Assembly: GCA_022797995.1 (NCBI GenBank)
Contig: JAAWLQ010000002.1
Span: 1-45,798, forward strand
DNA: 45,798 nucleotides
Direction: 5' to 3'
Origin: Lachnospiraceae bacterium
Lineage (GTDB): Bacteria; Bacillota; Clostridia; Lachnospirales; Lachnospiraceae
A model generated the notes under the pieces. That model was not told the origin of the DNA, did not search any database, and saw only the letters and a program-made list of their open reading frames with translations. Shown here piece by piece: positions 9,799-17,505 of the stretch (positions within the stretch are counted from its first letter, which is position 1; the number at the start of each line of letters is the position of its first letter). A program made the translations under genes and the position numbers.

Positions 9799-9870
9799 TT
9801 CACTTTATAAATATTATGTGTTACAATATCCGCAAAGACCAGAGTCGGGTGACTCCTGTTTCCGGGAGTC
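9799..9870 (+). promoter_or_regulatory. hprK promoter region and 5' hairpin
   Basis: TTCACT (9799-9804), a 17-bp spacer and TACAAT (9822-9827) form a fair promoter; AT-rich TATAAA and TATTAT also lie at 9806-9817. A hairpin GACTCC (9851-9856) / GGAGTC (9865-9870) lies in the predicted leader. The region 9691-9955 holds no gene I can support. Confidence 0.4.
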
Positions 9871-9955
9871 CGGGCTTCTGTCCGGGGAAATGCATACAGG
9901 ACAGGAGCAATGTTTAAACGAAAGCAACGGCTGTGAAGACCATAAGGAGTGTAAA

Positions 9956-10900
9956 ATGGAAAGTGTCAGACTGACCCGTTTAATTGAGAAGATGAAGCTG
10001 GAGAACCTTACGCCGGAGATTGATGTGACGGATATCCGCATCACGCAGCCGGATATCAACCGTCCTGCCCTGCAGCTGACAGGATATTTTGAGCATTTCG
10101 ACGCCACCAGACTTCAGATTGTGGGATTCGTGGAATATACTTATATGGAAGGTCTGTCCGACGAGAGAAAACGGGAAGTCTATGACGAATTCATGAGCTA
10201 TGATGTGGTGGCGGTGGTGTTCTGCCGGGAGCTGAAGCCGGACCCCATTTTCATGGCGGCGGCTCTGGCCCACAGGATTCCGCTTCTCTCCACCAGCAAA
10301 TCCACGTCCGCTTTCATGGCCGAGGCCATCAGGTGGCTGAACGTGAAGCTTGCCCCCTGCATCTCCGTACATGGCGTGCTGGTGGATGTATACGGCGAGG
10401 GGGTGCTGATTACGGGCGAGAGCGGTATCGGGAAGTCCGAAGCCGCGCTGGAACTGATACGCCGGGGGCATCGTCTTGTGACGGACGATGTGGTGGAGAT
10501 CAGAAAGGTCAGCGACGACACGCTGGTAGGTTCGGCGCCCGATATGCTGAAGCACCTGATTGAGCTCCGGGGAATCGGCGTGGTGGATGTGAAGGCGCTG
10601 TTCGGTACCTCTTCCGTTATGGATACACAGAATATCGACCTTGTAATCCGGCTGGAGGACTGGGACAGAGATAAAGAGTACGACAGACTGGGACTGGAAG
10701 AGAATTATACGGAGTATATGGGAAATAAAATTGTCTGCTACAATATTCCCATTCGACCGGGCAGGAACCTGGCGGTGATCTGCGAGTCTGCGGCCGTAAA
10801 TCACAGACAGAAGAAAATGGGATATAACGCGGCCCAGGAGCTCTATACCCGTGTGCAGAATTCCTTCGCCAGAAAACGTGAAGAAGAATGGGGAGATTGA
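9956..10900 (+). CDS. hprK: HPr kinase/phosphorylase
   Basis: A 314-residue bifunctional enzyme that phosphorylates and dephosphorylates Ser46 of HPr or Crh and so controls carbon catabolite repression. It has an N-terminal regulatory domain, a P-loop GESGIGKS near residue 154, the catalytic His in SVHGVL near 138, and the family signature IELRGIGVVDV. The ATG at 9956 has AAGGAG at 9944-9949. Downstream lie glk, murB, rapZ, whiA and an HPr-like gene with Ser46 but no His15, a likely substrate of this enzyme. Confidence 0.97.
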   Translation: MESVRLTRLIEKMKLENLTPEIDVTDIRITQPDINRPALQLTGYFEHFDATRLQIVGFVEYTYMEGLSDERKREVYDEFMSYDVVAVVFCRELKPDPIFMAAALAHRIPLLSTSKSTSAFMAEAIRWLNVKLAPCISVHGVLVDVYGEGVLITGESGIGKSEAALELIRRGHRLVTDDVVEIRKVSDDTLVGSAPDMLKHLIELRGIGVVDVKALFGTSSVMDTQNIDLVIRLEDWDRDKEYDRLGLEENYTEYMGNKIVCYNIPIRPGRNLAVICESAAVNHRQKKMGYNAAQELYTRVQNSFARKREEEWGD

Positions 10901-10919
10901 ACTAAATTAAAAATGAGGG

Positions 10920-11078
10920 AAGGCACTGCTGGTACTCTCGCGGAACTAAAATAAGGAAAAAACAGCGAGAGTACCAGCAGTGCCCGGAGAATTTACGGAC
11001 GAGAAGCGGCCGGGAATTCTCCGAAGGGGAAGGCACTGCTGGTACTCTCGCGGAACTAAAAATAAGGAGAAAAAACAG
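10920..11078 (+). promoter_or_regulatory. repeat / anti-repeat / hairpin / repeat leader of glk
   Basis: A 20-nt segment (10922-10941) beginning GGCACTGCTGG recurs exactly at 11032-11051. Its perfect reverse complement lies between them at 10965-10984. A further hairpin, CGGAGAATT 10985-10993 with AATTCTCCG 11015-11023, sits in the middle. Both repeats are followed by CGGAACTAAA and a purine-rich AAGGA stretch, the second being the glk ribosome binding site (AAGGAGA 11064-11070). The central arm can pair with either copy but not with both. The same plan with a different stem occurs before the HPr-like gene. Confidence 0.7.
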
Positions 11079-12017
11079 ATGAGCAAATATGCATTTGGGG
11101 TTGACGTAGGCGGAACATCGGTAAAAATGGGCTTATTTGACGATGCAGGCACACTTCTGGAGAAATGGGAGATTCCCACCAGAAAAGAGAACAAAGGAGC
11201 CGCCGTTTTGCCGGATGTGGCTCAGAGTCTGAAGGGTAAGATGGCAGAAAAAGGAATCCGGGAAGAGGACCTGGTGGGAATTGGCGTGGGAGCACCGGGG
11301 CCTGTGGATGATGACGGCACACTGGTGAACGGCGCCGTCAATATCGGATGGGAGCCGTTTAACATACCGGAGACGATGCGCGCATATATTAATGTACCGG
11401 TAAAGGCGGCCAATGATGCCAATGCGGCGGCATACGGAGAGATGTGGCAGGGCGGCGGCAAGGGATTCAACAGCATTGTGGCAGTGACTCTTGGAACAGG
11501 AGTCGGCGGCGGAATCATCATAAACGGAGAGCTTCTGGCCGGCGCCACGGGAGCAGGGGGTGAAATCGGACATATGCATATGGTGGACGACGAGACGGAA
11601 AGCTGCGGCTGCGGGAACAAAGGCTGCATGGAGCAGTACGCTTCGGCCACGGGAATTGCGCGCCTGGCTCGCAGAAGGCTGGAAAAGGACGATGAGCCCA
11701 GTGTCCTGAGAGAAGGAAAAGTGTCGGCCAAGACGGTTTTTGACGGGGTGAAGGCCGGAGACAAGGTGGCTATTGAAGTGGCACAGGAGTTCGGAGAGTA
11801 TCTGGGAAAAGGTCTGGCGATGATTGCGTCCGTGCTGAATCCGGAGGCGTTCATCATCAGCGGAGGCGTGTCCAAAGCCGGGGAAATTCTGTTTTCCTTT
11901 ATTGAGCCACCTTTCCACAAGTATGTTTTCAGCCACTGCGGAAATGCAAAGTTCGTTCTGGCTACTCTGGGGAACGATGCGGGCATTTACGGTGCCGCAG
12001 GGCTGGTTTTGCGGTAG
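11079..12017 (+). CDS. glk: ROK family glucokinase
   Basis: A 312-residue cytoplasmic sugar kinase making glucose 6-phosphate. It shows the N-terminal ATP-binding DVGGTSVKMGLFD, the substrate segment ANDANAAAYGE, TLGTGVGGG, and the zinc-binding CGCGNKGC motif of ROK kinases. The start at 11079 has AAGGAGA eight bases upstream. The long leader contains the switch-like element. Proximity to hprK and crh suits a role in glucose signalling, but sugar specificity is inferred from family only. Confidence 0.94.
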   Translation: MSKYAFGVDVGGTSVKMGLFDDAGTLLEKWEIPTRKENKGAAVLPDVAQSLKGKMAEKGIREEDLVGIGVGAPGPVDDDGTLVNGAVNIGWEPFNIPETMRAYINVPVKAANDANAAAYGEMWQGGGKGFNSIVAVTLGTGVGGGIIINGELLAGATGAGGEIGHMHMVDDETESCGCGNKGCMEQYASATGIARLARRRLEKDDEPSVLREGKVSAKTVFDGVKAGDKVAIEVAQEFGEYLGKGLAMIASVLNPEAFIISGGVSKAGEILFSFIEPPFHKYVFSHCGNAKFVLATLGNDAGIYGAAGLVLR

Positions 12018-12076
12018 AATATCTGTACGCCCCGGAATCTGAAAAGTGAAGTAAATTAAAAAGGGAAGTCTGTTAA

Positions 12077-12994
12077 ATGATTAGCAAAGCAGTGATTGAA
12101 GCGATACAGAGATTTGTACCTTATGAGAATATTCGCCTGCAGGAACCCATGGCGGATCACACTACCTTTCGGATAGGGGGACCGGCTGACTGTTTTGTGC
12201 AGCTGGAAAATGAACAGCAGTTGAAGAAGCTGCAAAAATACCTTGGGCTTGCAGGCGTACCGTTTTTTGTGACGGGAAACGGCAGCAATCTGCTGGTCAG
12301 TGACGCCGGATACCAGGGAGTAATTCTGCAGATTGGTTCCGGAATGAGCGATATCAGGGTGGAAGGATGCCGTGTGGTGGCGAAAGCGGGAGCCTCTCTG
12401 GCGCAGACGGCCCGCAAAGCGCTGGAATACGGACTTACAGGCCTGGAATTTGCTTCCGGAATCCCGGGTACGGTGGGCGGCGGCGTGGTGATGAACGCCG
12501 GAGCCTATGGCGGAGAAATGTGCCAGGTGGTGACACAGGTGACTGTGGTGAATCAGGACGGAGAAACCATGGAGCTGGACAATGAGACCATGGAATTCGG
12601 ATATCGGACCAGCGTGATCAGGCACAGCACATTTATTGTCACAGAGGTGGTATTCAGTCTGGAACATGGAGACAGAGATGTCATCCGGGCCAGAATGGAA
12701 GAGCTGGCTGAGCGGCGCAGGGAAAAGCAGCCTCTGGAATATCCCAGTGCGGGCAGCACATTCAAGCGCCCGGAGGGACATTTTGCAGGTAAGCTGATTA
12801 TGGAAGCAGGTTTCCGGGGATTCCAGATCGGCGGCGCAAGAGTGTCCGACAAGCACTGTGGTTTCATTATCAATACCGGAAATGCAACTGCCAGGGACGT
12901 ACTGGACGTCATTGCCAGAGTTCAGGCAGGTGTGAAGGATAAATTCCATGTGGACCTTGAGACGGAAATCGTTTGTTTGGGGAGTCTGAGATAG
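12077..12994 (+). CDS. murB: UDP-N-acetylenolpyruvoylglucosamine reductase
   Basis: A 305-residue flavoenzyme of peptidoglycan precursor synthesis that reduces enolpyruvyl-UDP-GlcNAc to UDP-MurNAc. FAD-binding segments TTFRIGGPAD and GNGSNLLVSD are present, then GIPGTVGGGVVMNAGAYGG. YPSAGSTFKRP carries the catalytic Ser typical of type II MurB enzymes. The 5' leader TGAAGTAAATTAAAAAGGG resembles the sequence just after the hprK stop. rapZ starts 6 bases downstream. Confidence 0.97.
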   Translation: MISKAVIEAIQRFVPYENIRLQEPMADHTTFRIGGPADCFVQLENEQQLKKLQKYLGLAGVPFFVTGNGSNLLVSDAGYQGVILQIGSGMSDIRVEGCRVVAKAGASLAQTARKALEYGLTGLEFASGIPGTVGGGVVMNAGAYGGEMCQVVTQVTVVNQDGETMELDNETMEFGYRTSVIRHSTFIVTEVVFSLEHGDRDVIRARMEELAERRREKQPLEYPSAGSTFKRPEGHFAGKLIMEAGFRGFQIGGARVSDKHCGFIINTGNATARDVLDVIARVQAGVKDKFHVDLETEIVCLGSLR

Positions 12995-13000
12995 AAGAAC

Positions 13001-13867
13001 ATGAGATTTGTAGTGGTGACGGGAATGAGCGGGGGCGGTAAGAGCACCGCCCTGAAAATGTTGGAGGATGCGGGATTTTACTGTGTGGACAACCTGCCGG
13101 TTTCACTGGTTGAGAAATTTGTGGAGCTGGTGTCCATGCCAGGAAGCGAGGTGAGTAAGGTTGCTTTGGGGCTGGATGTGAGATCCGATCAGTCCTTTGA
13201 AGACGCCACGAAGATTCTGGAGAGACTGAGATCCACCGGTTACGCTCTTGAAATCCTTTTTATGGATGCGGATGAGAATGTCCTTATAAAGCGCTATAAG
13301 GAGACAAGACGTGTGCATCCGCTGGCTTTGGAGGGCAGAGTGGAGGATGGCGTCAGGGCAGAGCGACGGGTACTTGAGAATATCCGGAAAAATGCCGATT
13401 ATGTCATTGACACTACGGATCTGCTCACCAGGGAGCTGAAGGAGGAGCTGGATCGCATTTTTGTGGAAAATGCGGAGTATAACAGCCTGATGGTGACTAT
13501 ACTGTCCTTTGGCTTCAAGCATGGGATCCCGTCGGATGCAGACCTGGTGCTGGATGTACGTTTTCTGCCGAATCCTTTTTATATAGAGGACCTGAAGCAT
13601 AAAACAGGACTTGACAGAGAAGTGCAGGATTATGTGATGGGGTTTCCGGAGGCTGTGGAATTTATGGAAAAGCTTACGGACATGATACAGTTTCTGGTCC
13701 CGAACTATGTGAAAGAGGGAAAATATCGTCTGGTCATTGCCATCGGATGTACCGGGGGCAAGCACAGAAGCGTCACACTTGCCGGGGAACTGTATAAAAG
13801 GATGAAGGACAAGGGAAAGTATGGAATAAAGCTGCATCATCGGGACGTGAATAAACAGGGTAAATAA
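13001..13867 (+). CDS. rapZ: RNase adapter / nucleotide-binding protein RapZ (YvcJ)
   Basis: A 288-residue P-loop protein with Walker A GMSGGGKST at residues 8-16, DNLP, and the C-terminal IAIGCTGGKHRSV signature. The family binds nucleotides and phospho-sugars. In enterobacteria it steers RNase E to an sRNA of amino-sugar control; in Bacillus (YvcJ) its role is linked to competence and metabolism. Here it sits between murB and whiA with 6-bp and 1-bp gaps. In Bacillus yvcK lies between rapZ and whiA; it is absent here. Confidence 0.96.
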   Translation: MRFVVVTGMSGGGKSTALKMLEDAGFYCVDNLPVSLVEKFVELVSMPGSEVSKVALGLDVRSDQSFEDATKILERLRSTGYALEILFMDADENVLIKRYKETRRVHPLALEGRVEDGVRAERRVLENIRKNADYVIDTTDLLTRELKEELDRIFVENAEYNSLMVTILSFGFKHGIPSDADLVLDVRFLPNPFYIEDLKHKTGLDREVQDYVMGFPEAVEFMEKLTDMIQFLVPNYVKEGKYRLVIAIGCTGGKHRSVTLAGELYKRMKDKGKYGIKLHHRDVNKQGK

Positions 13868-13868
13868 T

Positions 13869-14753
13869 GTGGGAAAATATAAATCATTCTCCAGCCAGGT
13901 AAAAGAAGAGCTGGCGAAACGAATCAGCCCGGCGAGACATTGCCAGATAGCGGAACTGGCGGCAATTATGAACTTCTGCGGACAGTATGGACGGGACGCC
14001 GGGGGCGGTTATACCATCGGTTTTCAGACAGAAAATGAAGCTGTTGTCAGAAAAGGCTTTACATTATTGAAAAAAACGTATAATATAGATACGGATATTG
14101 CATTAAATGAAGTGGAAATGCAGGGTATATTACAGAAAATCGGAAGCCTGAACAAGCCGGTCAGCGCTCTCCTGCTCAAAAATTCCTGTTGTCAGCGGGC
14201 TTTTCTGCGGGGAGCTTTTTTGAGTGTCGGTTCCATGAGCGATCCTGCGAAGAGCTACCATCTGGAATTTGACTGCTGTGATGCGGATAAGGCGGAACAG
14301 CTGCGGGAGCTGATGAAAGGCTTTGAAATCGAATCAAAGATTATATTACGTAAGAAATACTATGTGGTTTATCTGAAAGAAGGTTCCGGTATTGTGGACT
14401 TACTGAATGTATGCGAGGCTCCGGTGTCACTGATGAACGTGGAGAATCTCCGTATCCTGAAGGAAATGCGGAACTCTGTGAACAGACGGGTAAACTGTGA
14501 GACAGCCAATATTGCGAGAACTGTCAGTGCGGCAGCCAGACAGGTGGAAGACATCCAATACCTTCAGCTGCATTATGGTTTTCAGAATCTGCCGGATAAT
14601 CTTCGTGAAATGGCGGAAATACGCCTGGAGAATCCGGATACGCCCTTGAAGGAGCTGGGCGAATTTTTCCAGCCGCCCCTGGGGAAATCGGGCGTAAACC
14701 ACAGACTGCGTAAACTCAGTGAACTGGCCGATACTATAAGGGAGAGGAACTAA
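13869..14753 (+). CDS. whiA: WhiA, sporulation/division transcription factor
   Basis: A 294-residue DNA-binding protein. It has the N-terminal degenerate LAGLIDADG-like region (FSSQVKEELAKR at the start, LRGAFLSVGSMSDP near 115) and a C-terminal helix-turn-helix (LKELGEFFQPPLGKSGVNHRLRKL). The start is a GTG one base after the rapZ stop; an ATG at 13867 is out of frame. Only a weak CAGGG lies upstream, suggesting translational coupling with rapZ. Confidence 0.95.
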   Translation: MGKYKSFSSQVKEELAKRISPARHCQIAELAAIMNFCGQYGRDAGGGYTIGFQTENEAVVRKGFTLLKKTYNIDTDIALNEVEMQGILQKIGSLNKPVSALLLKNSCCQRAFLRGAFLSVGSMSDPAKSYHLEFDCCDADKAEQLRELMKGFEIESKIILRKKYYVVYLKEGSGIVDLLNVCEAPVSLMNVENLRILKEMRNSVNRRVNCETANIARTVSAAARQVEDIQYLQLHYGFQNLPDNLREMAEIRLENPDTPLKELGEFFQPPLGKSGVNHRLRKLSELADTIRERN

Positions 14754-14761
14754 CAACAGCA

Positions 14762-14880
14762 GGGGGACTGCGGAACTAAAAACAGTAATCGTCCAAACGA
14801 CGCCCGGAACAGTCTATGGCCGTATTTCGGACAGAAGCTGTTCCGCAGGAAGGTGGCGAAGGGACGATTGCGGAACTAAA
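14762..14880 (+). promoter_or_regulatory. second repeat / anti-repeat / hairpin / repeat leader, before crh
   Basis: The layout matches 10920-11078. GGGGGACTG then CGGAACTAAAAACAG (14771-14785); an anti-repeat AATCGTCC (14787-14794); GCCCGGA opening a hairpin CGGAACAG 14805-14812 / CTGTTCCG 14838-14845; then GGGACGATTG (14861-14870) followed by CGGAACTAAAATGGAGG, which includes the crh ribosome binding site. AATCGTCC pairs perfectly with GGACGATT (14862-14869). Constant blocks shared with the glk leader are CGGAACTAAAA, ACAG, GCCCGGA, CGGAC-AGAAGC and GAAGGG. Confidence 0.65.
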
Positions 14881-14895
14881 ATGGAGGAATTAGTA

Positions 14896-15156
14896 ATGAA
14901 AAAGAAAAGTATCCATATCAGCCTGGAAGATGAGCAGATGGCGAGACATATCGCTTTGCTGGTGCAGAAAGCCAGTAAGTTTGAGAGTGCCATTTATATT
15001 CAGTCCGGCGATAAGAAAGTGAATGCCAAGAGTATTATGGGCATGATGACTCTGGGAATTGATATCAGCGAAGAGCTGGAGGTTTCCGCCGACGGTTCTG
15101 ACGAAGAGGCTGCACTGGAAGGCATTACCTGTTTTCTGACCGGGATGGATAAGTAA
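14896..15156 (+). CDS. crh: Crh-like HPr family protein
   Basis: An 86-residue HPr-fold protein starting at the ATG placed 8 bases after GGAGG (14883-14887). Aligning AR-x-x-A-L-L-V-Q-K-A-S-K-F with HPr puts Met at position 15, where PTS carriers have the phosphorylated His, and His at 18 in place of Pro. Ser46 is present in KVNAKSIMGMM. This is the pattern of Crh, which cannot carry PTS phosphate but is phosphorylated on Ser46 by HprK and acts with CcpA. In Bacillus, crh also follows whiA, so synteny supports the call. Confidence 0.85.
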   Translation: MKKKSIHISLEDEQMARHIALLVQKASKFESAIYIQSGDKKVNAKSIMGMMTLGIDISEELEVSADGSDEEAALEGITCFLTGMDK

Positions 15157-15165
15157 GACAGGACT

Positions 15166-16077
15166 ATGAACAGGAAGCTGCTTTTTGTATACAATCCGAA
15201 GGCCGGCAAGGCGCTGATTAAAAATAAGCTGGCTGAAATTTTAAATATTTTTGCAAAGGCAGGGTATGAAATTACCGTAGTACCCACACAGAAGCACGAC
15301 GATGCCAGAGCGGCGGTGGCGGAACGGCGGGACGAGTATGGGCTTGTAGTATGCAGCGGCGGCGACGGCACGCTGGACGAAGTGGTGACGGGAATGATTC
15401 AAAGCGGTTTCCGCACACCGATCGGCTATATCCCTGCGGGCAGCACCAATGATTTCGGGGGGAGCCTTGCCCTGCCGAAAAATATGATTCGCGCTGCGGA
15501 GGTTATAGTCGACGGAGTGGATTTTTCCTGTGATGTGGGCCGATTTAGATACGATGAGGTAGAAGACGTATTCGTCTATATAGCTGCTTTTGGCTTGTTT
15601 ACGGATGTGTCTTATGAGACTGATCAGGATATGAAAAATGTGTTGGGCCATATGGCATATCTGCTGGAGGGAATGAAGCGGCTGCCGGGGATTCGTTCTT
15701 TTCACCTGAAGGTAAGCTGGGAGGGAAATGAGATAGAGGATGATTTCATCTTTGGAATGATTACCAATTCCCTTTCGGTGGGGGGATTCAAGAACATCAC
15801 AGGGAAAAATGTGAAGCTGGATGACGGTGTGTTTGAGGTTACTCTGATCAGACACCCAAGGAATCCCATTGAGTTAAATAATATCATGTTGTCTCTGCTG
15901 AACCGGGACATTGACACGGATGCGATGTACTGTTTTCGTACCGCAGAACTGACATTAGAGTCGGAGGAACCGGTAGCCTGGACGCTGGATGGCGAAAATG
16001 GCGGCAGTCACACAAAAGTGACCATCCGCAACGAGCATAAAGGCATGGATATAAGGGTAAAGGGAGACAGAATATAA
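15166..16077 (+). CDS. diacylglycerol kinase family lipid kinase
   Basis: A 303-residue protein of the DagK/YegS/BmrU fold. It has KLLFVYNPKAGK at the N-terminus, the nucleotide-binding CSGGDGTLDEVV near residue 65, IPAGSTNDFG, and the C-terminal beta-sandwich ending TLDGENG. It should phosphorylate a membrane lipid such as diacylglycerol or undecaprenol. It begins 9 bases after crh and is likely cotranscribed. The exact lipid substrate is unknown. Confidence 0.9.
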   Translation: MNRKLLFVYNPKAGKALIKNKLAEILNIFAKAGYEITVVPTQKHDDARAAVAERRDEYGLVVCSGGDGTLDEVVTGMIQSGFRTPIGYIPAGSTNDFGGSLALPKNMIRAAEVIVDGVDFSCDVGRFRYDEVEDVFVYIAAFGLFTDVSYETDQDMKNVLGHMAYLLEGMKRLPGIRSFHLKVSWEGNEIEDDFIFGMITNSLSVGGFKNITGKNVKLDDGVFEVTLIRHPRNPIELNNIMLSLLNRDIDTDAMYCFRTAELTLESEEPVAWTLDGENGGSHTKVTIRNEHKGMDIRVKGDRI

Positions 16078-16095
16078 ATTATCAGGTTATTCATT

Positions 16096-16124
16096 GCGCT
16101 ATTGCGGGTAACCCGCGGTAGCGC
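16096..16124 (+). promoter_or_regulatory. strong hairpin in the fba leader
   Basis: GCGCTA (16096-16101) pairs with TAGCGC (16119-16124), and GCGGG (16104-16108) with CCCGC (16112-16116) around a TAA loop. No T run follows, so it may protect the mRNA 5' end or be an operator. The fba ribosome binding site GGAGG (16139-16143) comes 14 bases later. Confidence 0.55.
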
Positions 16125-16152
16125 TAAATATAAAAAATGGAGGTATAAGAAA

Positions 16153-17016
16153 ATGTTAGTATCTGCAACAGAAATGTTGAAAAAGGCGAAAGCAGGCCAT
16201 TATGCAGTGGGACAGTTTAATATCAACAATCTGGAGTGGACAAAGTCCATCCTGCTGACGGCTAAGGAGTGCAAGTCTCCTGTTATTCTCGGCGTATCCG
16301 AGGGAGCAGGAAAGTACATGGGCGGCTATGATGTGGTTGTAGGCATGGTGAACGGCCTGTTGAAGGACCTGGATATCGATGTGCCGGTAGCGCTTCATCT
16401 GGACCATGGTTCCTATGAGCACTGCTATAAGTGCATCGAGGCAGGCTTCTCATCCGTTATGTTCGACGGTTCTCACTATCCCATCGATGAGAACGTGGCG
16501 AAGACCACTGAGCTGGTTGCCGCGGCTCACGGCAAGGGAATTTCCATCGAGGCCGAAGTTGGCTCCATCGGCGGCGAGGAAGACGGCGTAATCGGCATGG
16601 GCGAATGTGCGGATCCCAAGGAGTGCAAGGCCATCGCTGATCTGGGCGTGGATTTCCTGGCGGCAGGTATCGGCAATATTCATGGAAAATATCCTGCGAA
16701 CTGGAAGGGACTGAGCTTCGAGACTCTGGATGCGGTACAGCAGCTGACCGGTGAGATGCCTCTGGTGCTTCACGGCGGGACAGGCATCCCTGCGGATATG
16801 ATCAAGAAAGCTATCAGCCTGGGCGTTGCGAAGATCAATGTAAATACCGAGTGCCAGCTTGCTTTTGCGGCGGCAACCCGTAAATATATCGAGGCAGGCA
16901 AGGATCTGGAAGGCAAGGGATTTGATCCCCGTAAGCTTCTGGCACCGGGCGTAGAAGCCATCAAGGCTACTGTGAAGGAGAAAATGGAGCTGTTCGGCTC
17001 TGTGGGAAAAGCATAA
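16153..17016 (+). CDS. fba: class II fructose-bisphosphate aldolase
   Basis: A 287-residue zinc-dependent glycolytic aldolase. Zinc and substrate motifs are visible: LHLDHGSYEHC (zinc His), FDGSHYPIDENV, EAEVGSIGGEEDG, NIHGKYP, LVLHGGTGIP and KINVNTECQ. The ATG at 16153 follows GGAGG by 9 bases; the frame extends upstream through the hairpin but without a start site. It ends the carbon-control block. Confidence 0.96.
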   Translation: MLVSATEMLKKAKAGHYAVGQFNINNLEWTKSILLTAKECKSPVILGVSEGAGKYMGGYDVVVGMVNGLLKDLDIDVPVALHLDHGSYEHCYKCIEAGFSSVMFDGSHYPIDENVAKTTELVAAAHGKGISIEAEVGSIGGEEDGVIGMGECADPKECKAIADLGVDFLAAGIGNIHGKYPANWKGLSFETLDAVQQLTGEMPLVLHGGTGIPADMIKKAISLGVAKINVNTECQLAFAAATRKYIEAGKDLEGKGFDPRKLLAPGVEAIKATVKEKMELFGSVGKA

Positions 17017-17025
17017 GGTAAACAG

Positions 17026-17210
17026 AAAAGGAGGCTGCCGGGTTCATAATTTGTTTACAAATCATTCAATGAATCTTCGAATTATGATCATGATTTATCC
17101 ATTTCTGCTGTTTATACTATAAACATAAACAACAGAGGCAGCCACAGTTTACTAAATAACTTTTTCATAATAATTGCCAGGGGACCCGGTCTCCTGGCAT
17201 CCTCCCTTTT
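17026..17210 (+). repeat. tandem non-coding unit 1 after fba
   Basis: It begins AAAAGGAGG and ends CCTCCCTTTT, so the ends are inverted. It contains a dyad ATTTGTTTACAAAT (17048-17061), a -10-like TATACT (17113-17118), then a 42-nt block (17140-17181) identical to unit 2. The terminator-like hairpin TGCCAGG / CCTGGCA follows, with an inner GACC/GGTC, and then a C/T-rich tail. No ORF is supported. It could encode a small RNA of about 90 nt. Confidence 0.6.
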
Positions 17211-17217
17211 CCGGGGT

Positions 17218-17422
17218 AAAAGGGAGGAATCGGTTGTTCATAATTTGTTTACAAATCATTCAAGTATTTTTCAATTTAATATCATGTTTTATCCATTTCT
17301 TTTGCTTATACTAAATTCATAGATGACGAACATAAAATCATTGAAAAGCCAGCCACAGTTTACTAAATAACTTTTTCATAATAATTGCCAGGAAACGCAG
17401 GTTTCCTGGCATCCTCCCTTTT
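17218..17422 (+). repeat. tandem non-coding unit 2 after fba
   Basis: A diverged copy of unit 1, starting AAAAGGGAGG and ending CCTCCCTTTT. The first 27 shared bases (17237-17263) match 17043-17069 exactly, TATACT recurs at 17307-17312, and the 42-nt block recurs at 17351-17392. The terminal hairpin TGCCAGGAAAC / GTTTCCTGGCA is a perfect 11-bp stem. Unit 1's CCTCCCTTTT (17201-17210) can also pair with this unit's AAAAGGGAGG (17218-17227). Confidence 0.6.
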
Positions 17423-17450
17423 CTGGGGTATTATTTCCTTTTTTCCGGAT

Positions 17451-17473
17451 CTGTTCTGACTGTGACAGAACAG
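17451..17473. terminator. hairpin downstream of the araC-type gene
   Basis: CTGTTCTG (17451-17458) pairs with CAGAACAG (17466-17473). It lies 33 bases past the end of the minus-strand regulator gene. No T run is seen on the minus strand, so terminator function is uncertain. Confidence 0.4.
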
Positions 17474-17505
17474 CAGGCCATAGTCCTTTTGGCTCCATGG
17501 CCGGG

